Assembly (NCBI GenBank): GCA_963664085.2 | Contig: CAXXLO010000002.1 | Span: 3,968,001 to 4,032,000, forward strand | Source: Bin5 sp022821545 | Lineage (GTDB): Bacteria > Chloroflexota > Anaerolineae > Caldilineales > Caldilineaceae | DNA length: 64,000 bases | Reading direction: 5' to 3' | Notes under the pieces: generated by a model | Database searches by the model: none | Seen by the model: only the letters and a program-made list of their open reading frames with translations | Told to the model about the DNA's origin: nothing | Part shown: positions 60,437-64,000 of the stretch, in pieces | Numbering within the stretch: position 1 is the stretch's first letter | Layout of the letters: the number at the start of each line of letters is the position of its first letter | Translations under genes and position numbers: made by a program

Positions 60437-60557
60437 TGCCCTGGGTCGGACGGCGTGGAAGTCTGCGGGCCGGCGATACCAGGTTTCCCAAGTTGCCCAC
60501 TGAATCCGTTCAGGATCGACGCAGTTCACCGTTTGTCAGGGGACAAGGAGGTTGAGA

Positions 60558-62822
60558 ATGACAGCCGAGTTGACAGGCTACACCGACAAATTGAGCGTCG
60601 CTCCCGGCGAAGAGATTTGTTGCATGGTGAGTACGGACTTGCCGAGCTACAACTCGACCCTGGTTCGCCTGATTCACGGCGATCAGAACCCGGCCGGGCC
60701 CGGCTTCAAGGAAGAGCTTGTGGAGACGGCAATCGACGGCTCCAGGCCAGGCCGCCGTCAGATCGCCCGCGCCGGTTCATTTGTCGTTGTGTCAGATTGC
60801 GCATTGCTGGATGAGTTGACCAGCTTTACGCTCCAGGCCTGGATCTGGCCGACCACGCCTCACCTCGGAGCGGCGCAGGGGGTCCTGAGCAAGTGGTCCT
60901 CAGACGGGTGCGGCATAAGCCTCGCAATTGGGGAGGCGGGCGCACTTGAGCTCTGGTTGGGCGATAACGGCGCCAGTTCGAGGTTCACGACAGAGCGCAA
61001 GATGAGGGCACGCGAGTGGTATTTCGCCGCCGCCTCTTTCGACAGCCAGACCGGAAGGCTGGTTCTGGTCCAGTGGCAGGTCTCCGACTGGCCCGCCGAC
61101 AGTTCTTCAATCTCCCTTGAAAAGACCGTGCAGGCCCGCGCCTCCTGCCGCAATGGCCAGCCTTTGCTCATGGCCGCCACAAGCCTTGAGAGGGATCCGT
61201 CAAACAACAGAGCGGCACTCGGGCTTTTCAACGGCAAGATCGACAGCCCCCGCATTTTCAGCCGTGCGTTGACCGGTGACGAGATCGAGCTCCTGAGACG
61301 GGACGTTGCGCCCGAAGAGGTGGCAGGGGTCGACCTTGCCGCGTGCTGGGACTTTTCACGCGATCAGTCTTCAGCGCGTGTAACGGACACCGGTCCTCAC
61401 CGGATGAATGGCTCCGCCGTAAACATGCCCACCCGCGCCGTGACCGGCCGCAACTGGACTTCGACCGAGGCCGACTACAAGCAGGCCGCCCATGAGTACG
61501 GCGCCATTCATTTTCATCAGGATGATCTCGAGGACGCAGGGTGGCAGCCCGACTTCGAGTTTACAGTGCCGGAGGGTCTGCGCAGCGGAATCTATGCAGC
61601 GCGCCTGGATGGAGATGGGCGGGAAGACCACGTACCGTTCATCGTTCGGCCTCCACGCGGCGACGCAGGGGGGCCAATCCTGTTCCTTGTCCCCACTTTT
61701 ACTTATCTGGCCTACGCGAATGACCGGATGGAGGCGGGCCAGACCTTTTTCGCCTCCCAGCCGGAAGGGAAGTTCATCCAGGACCCACTCGACCATTACC
61801 TTGCGCAGCGGCCCGAATTCGCAATGTCTCTTTACGACAATCACTCAGACGGCAGCGGCTGCTGCTACTCATCCAGTTTGCGCCCCCTCGTGAACATGCG
61901 ACCCAAGTACCGCCACATCTTAACCAAGGGCGGGCGAAACCTGGGCGCCGATCTCTACGTGGTCGACTGGCTAGAGCAGAAGGGATACGACTATGACGTT
62001 GCCGCGGACGGGGACTTGCACGAGGACGGGCTGGACCTTCTGGCCGGCTACAAAGTTCTTGTCACCGGTACGCACCCGGAATACTGGACCGCACAGATGC
62101 TGGCAGCGCTGGAAGCGTTTCTTGGCCGGGGCGGGCGGCTCGCCTACCTGGGGGGAAACGGGTTCTACTGGGTAACAAGCGTCGACCCGGCGCGGCCCCA
62201 CGTAATAGAGTCCCGCCGCGGCATGGCCGGTACGCGCGCCTGGAACTCCGCGCCCGGGGAATGCCACCACAGCACGACCGGCGAGGTGGGCGGACTGTGG
62301 CGACATCGCGGCAAGGCTCCCAACAAGCTGACAGGCATTGGCTTCACGGCCCAGGGCTGGAGCGATCCGGCCCCCGGCTACACGCGGCAGCCCGGCAGTT
62401 TCGACCGGCGGGCGGCATTCATTTTTGATGGAATCCCGGCAGACGAAACCATCGGCGACTTTGGCTTGATCTATGGCGGCGCCGCCGGAGATGAACTGGA
62501 CTGCATCGACTACGGCCTGGGTACGCCTCACCACACTGTTCTGCTGGCCTCATCGAGGGGCCACGGGCCGTCGATCAGTCCGGTCATCGAGGACTACCTT
62601 CAGACGGACAGCAGTCTGATAGGAAGAGAGTGGCCGAACGTGCGCGCCGACATGGTCTACTTTGAAACGCCGAACAACGGCGCGGTCTTCTCGGTGGGAT
62701 CGATATGCTGGTGCGCGAGTCTGTCGCACAATGGGTATGACAACAACGTTTCGCGCATCACACAGAATGTGCTGGACGCTTTTTCGGAGTCAGAAGAGCT
62801 TCCTCCAAACCACCAGCGGTGA
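60558..62822 (+). CDS. N,N-dimethylformamidase large-subunit-like protein with LamG-like domain
   Basis: A 754-residue protein of the DMFase beta-subunit family. Residues 1-60 resemble its beta-sandwich start; residues about 70-250 form a LamG/concanavalin-like domain (FTLQAWIWPTTPHL, WYFAAASFDSQTG, GLFNGKIDSPRIFSRALTGDE). The C-terminal catalytic part has LVPTFTYLAYAND (Y383/Y386), LYDNHSDGSG (Y426) and GTHPEYW with E508. In Paracoccus DMFase the iron is held by two tyrosines and one glutamate, and these residues are plausible equivalents. The ATG at 60558 follows AAGGAGGTTGAG. No small-subunit gene is adjacent. The true substrate is unknown; an amide is likely. Confidence 0.85.
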   Translation: MTAELTGYTDKLSVAPGEEICCMVSTDLPSYNSTLVRLIHGDQNPAGPGFKEELVETAIDGSRPGRRQIARAGSFVVVSDCALLDELTSFTLQAWIWPTTPHLGAAQGVLSKWSSDGCGISLAIGEAGALELWLGDNGASSRFTTERKMRAREWYFAAASFDSQTGRLVLVQWQVSDWPADSSSISLEKTVQARASCRNGQPLLMAATSLERDPSNNRAALGLFNGKIDSPRIFSRALTGDEIELLRRDVAPEEVAGVDLAACWDFSRDQSSARVTDTGPHRMNGSAVNMPTRAVTGRNWTSTEADYKQAAHEYGAIHFHQDDLEDAGWQPDFEFTVPEGLRSGIYAARLDGDGREDHVPFIVRPPRGDAGGPILFLVPTFTYLAYANDRMEAGQTFFASQPEGKFIQDPLDHYLAQRPEFAMSLYDNHSDGSGCCYSSSLRPLVNMRPKYRHILTKGGRNLGADLYVVDWLEQKGYDYDVAADGDLHEDGLDLLAGYKVLVTGTHPEYWTAQMLAALEAFLGRGGRLAYLGGNGFYWVTSVDPARPHVIESRRGMAGTRAWNSAPGECHHSTTGEVGGLWRHRGKAPNKLTGIGFTAQGWSDPAPGYTRQPGSFDRRAAFIFDGIPADETIGDFGLIYGGAAGDELDCIDYGLGTPHHTVLLASSRGHGPSISPVIEDYLQTDSSLIGREWPNVRADMVYFETPNNGAVFSVGSICWCASLSHNGYDNNVSRITQNVLDAFSESEELPPNHQR

Positions 62823-62865
62823 CCTGCTCCCCGTCCAGCCAGGTCTCGCATCAGTATCGGCGGGA

Positions 62866-63111
62866 TCATTCTCTCCTGAGTCGTCTCTTTGCGGGAAGGT
62901 CCGGTTGCGCCGCGAAGTCGGACCGGATCAGCACGCTGCTCACCGGCGGCGCCCGCGCCGGGTCGTCGAAATGTGTTTGCCCATCCCGATCCGCCATAGT
63001 AGAATTCGTAGTCGCATTCCAGCGATAGAAGCGACACACTTTGGCCTGCTGCATTCGTCCTATCGGGACGGTGTTTACGGCAATGCTGAATTCCTCCAAT
63101 AGACCCGACAC
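62866..63111 (-). pseudogene. possible small gene or C-terminal gene remnant
   Basis: The minus strand here reads VSGLLEEFSIAVNTVPIGR, MQQAKVCRFYRWNATTN and STMADRDGQTHFDDPARAPP, 81 residues if the GTG at 63111 is used. The composition looks like a real folded protein, with no low-complexity stretches. An in-frame TGA lies about 13 codons further upstream. I do not recognise the family. No ribosome binding site is visible. It lies in the 411-base gap 62823-63233, where nothing else is seen apart from the ribosome binding site of the next gene. Could equally be a chance reading frame. Confidence 0.3.
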
Positions 63112-63233
63112 CTGGCCGTACGAAATGAAAAAGGAATAGCGCTCGCTCGACCCTCAGGACCGGTCCGGAGATTCCCTTGAAGCCTGGTAATCCCCTTCGG
63201 CAACTGGAGTTCCAAATCCAAGGAGGCAGATCG

Positions 63234-64000
63234 ATGGAAAGCAAGCTGCGCACGAGACGCGATTTTCTGAAAGGGTCCGCTGTTGCTGTCGGCGCCGCCG
63301 TTCTGACGGCATGCGCCCCTGCCGCGCAACCCGCGGGCGATATGGCAGAGTCAGGCGCTGAAACGGCCGCCGCCGAAGAGATTCTGATCCGTTTCGCCAT
63401 GTGGGACTGGTACGCAAATACGCCGGGTGTCCGCTGGGACGAGTGGAACCAGACCGAGGCCTTCCCGATCTTCGAAGAAGCCAACCCTGGCACTAAGCTG
63501 GAGTGGGAGCCGTTGGGAAGCGGGTGGCCGGACAAGATTCTCACGCAGATGGCCGCAGGCACCGCGCCGGACATCATCTCGACCTGGTCCCCTCATATCG
63601 ACACCTGGGCAGAGAAGTATCAACTCCTCGATCTACAGCCCCTGATCGACGCCGACATCCCTAACGCTGATGACATCTATATCGGGTTCGCATGGGACCA
63701 GATGTGGGATCCGTTCAACAACATCCGCATGGGCATGTTGTCGGACCTGGATATCACGAGCATCTACTACAACAAGACCGCTTTCGAGGAAGAAGGTCTG
63801 CCGCTGCCGACCATCGACTGGACCGAAGACGAGTACCTGGTTGCGGCCGAGACCCTTACCATCCGCGACGATAACGGCGACATTACCCGGTGGGGAGGGC
63901 AGTTGCGGCCCGGCTTCTGGCTCAGCTACTCCTACCACGTTGAGACGCATGGGGGTGAAGTCCGGGACGAGGAAACCAGGATGCTCTGCGGCCTGGGCGA
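63234..64000 (+). CDS. Tat-exported sugar ABC substrate-binding lipoprotein (partial)
   Basis: N-terminal 255 residues of an extracellular solute-binding protein, cut by the right edge. The start is MESKLRTRRDFLKGSAVAVG: a twin-arginine signal (TRRDFLKG) followed by a hydrophobic stretch and the lipobox VLTAC, so it is probably a Tat-exported lipoprotein. The mature part has FPIFEEANPGTKLEWEPLGSGWPDKILTQMAAGTAPDIISTWSPHIDTWAEK, the family 1 (maltose-type) pattern. The ATG at 63234 is preceded by AAGGAGGCAGATCG. Its permeases should follow outside the window. It may import a substrate related to the DMFase-like gene before it. Confidence 0.9.
   Translation, partial: MESKLRTRRDFLKGSAVAVGAAVLTACAPAAQPAGDMAESGAETAAAEEILIRFAMWDWYANTPGVRWDEWNQTEAFPIFEEANPGTKLEWEPLGSGWPDKILTQMAAGTAPDIISTWSPHIDTWAEKYQLLDLQPLIDADIPNADDIYIGFAWDQMWDPFNNIRMGMLSDLDITSIYYNKTAFEEEGLPLPTIDWTEDEYLVAAETLTIRDDNGDITRWGGQLRPGFWLSYSYHVETHGGEVRDEETRMLCGLG

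Noticed and set aside
60233..60529. 99-codon N-terminal extension of the copper ATPase
   Set aside because: Unconserved sequence that spans the predicted divergent promoter; the family starts near the first metal-binding domain.
62657..63577. 306-residue minus-strand frame over the end of the DMFase-like gene and the start of the binding protein
   Set aside because: Antisense to two well-supported genes and lacking any domain.
1..64000. CRISPR arrays, rRNA operons, integrases, intact insertion sequences
   Set aside because: No regularly spaced repeats, rRNA-like stretches or transposase-like proteins were found on either strand.

Overview
The window is about 64 kb of GC-rich bacterial chromosome, densely packed with genes on both strands. 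It looks like a free-living, aerobic, heterotrophic member of the Chloroflexota, possibly Caldilineae-like. That placement is inference. It rests on the lipoproteins (a binding protein whose mature end starts CETQTVEVEVTRVV, and Tat-type 'TACAP' binding proteins), a CarH-like regulator beside CrtB, a two-domain lycopene cyclase and CruF, and the abundance of ABC importers. TGA is used as a normal stop throughout. Clear sigma70-type promoters (TTGACA/TATAAT-like, 17-18 bp spacers) recur, so the basal transcription signals are conventional.

Layout. 1-341: start of an Opp/Dpp-type ATPase running off the left edge. 0.7-8.5 kb: carotenoid region, with crtB divergent from a B12-domain MerR regulator that is followed by lycopene cyclase, an unknown secreted protein, cruF, a PlsY-like acyltransferase, a CruG-like glycosyltransferase and a phosphopantetheinyl transferase. 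Most of these overlap by 4 bases. 8.5-13.3 kb: small membrane proteins, peroxiredoxin, a lipase-like hydrolase, a TrpF-like isomerase and a beta-RFAP-synthase-like GHMP protein. 13.4-20.4 kb: a large FtsX-type permease behind a complete sugar ABC importer. 20.8-27 kb: housekeeping run (rsmE, prmA, dnaJ, coaE, ABC-F) with a dead EamA transporter fragment. 27.2-33.2 kb: branched-chain-amino-acid-type ABC importer livKHMGF. 33.2-35.4 kb: two dehydrogenases on the other strand. 35.6-36.1 kb: rpmG (L33) and tRNA-Lys(CTT), convergent on a shared terminator. 36.2-44.5 kb: aminopeptidase, homocysteine methyltransferase, a cytochrome c lipoprotein, pterin dehydratase, rlmB, cysS, a PIN-TRAM protein and a glycosyltransferase. 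44.8-49.4 kb: two fold-type II PLP enzymes flanking an ABC-2 exporter whose permease carries an in-frame TGA. 49.5-53.1 kb: xseA, then arsM with an MFS transporter. 53.2-60.2 kb: a minus-strand run of MBL-fold protein, zinc alcohol dehydrogenase, CcmI-like, CcmF and a CopA-like Cu+-ATPase. 60.5-64 kb: a dimethylformamidase-like protein with an internal LamG-like domain, then a Tat-exported sugar-binding lipoprotein cut by the right edge.

How the genes may work together. The carotenoid operon can be read as cyclisation, hydration, glycosylation and perhaps acylation of a carotenoid under a cobalamin-domain regulator, from back-to-back promoters at 1908-1983. Desaturase (crtI) and GGPP synthase are not in the window. 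The arsM-MFS pair suggests arsenic methylation plus export. CcmF/CcmI and CopA indicate cytochrome c maturation and copper handling. No CRISPR array, rRNA, integrase or intact insertion sequence was seen.

Best candidates for something new: the PlsY/CruG pair inside the carotenoid operon; the CarH-like regulator with an altered light-sensing motif; the RFAP-synthase/TrpF pair; the PLP-ABC-PLP cluster; the arsM-linked MFS protein with a four-cysteine loop; and the LamG-containing DMFase-like protein. No alignment or database search could be run, so family names rest on motifs and overall sequence character.
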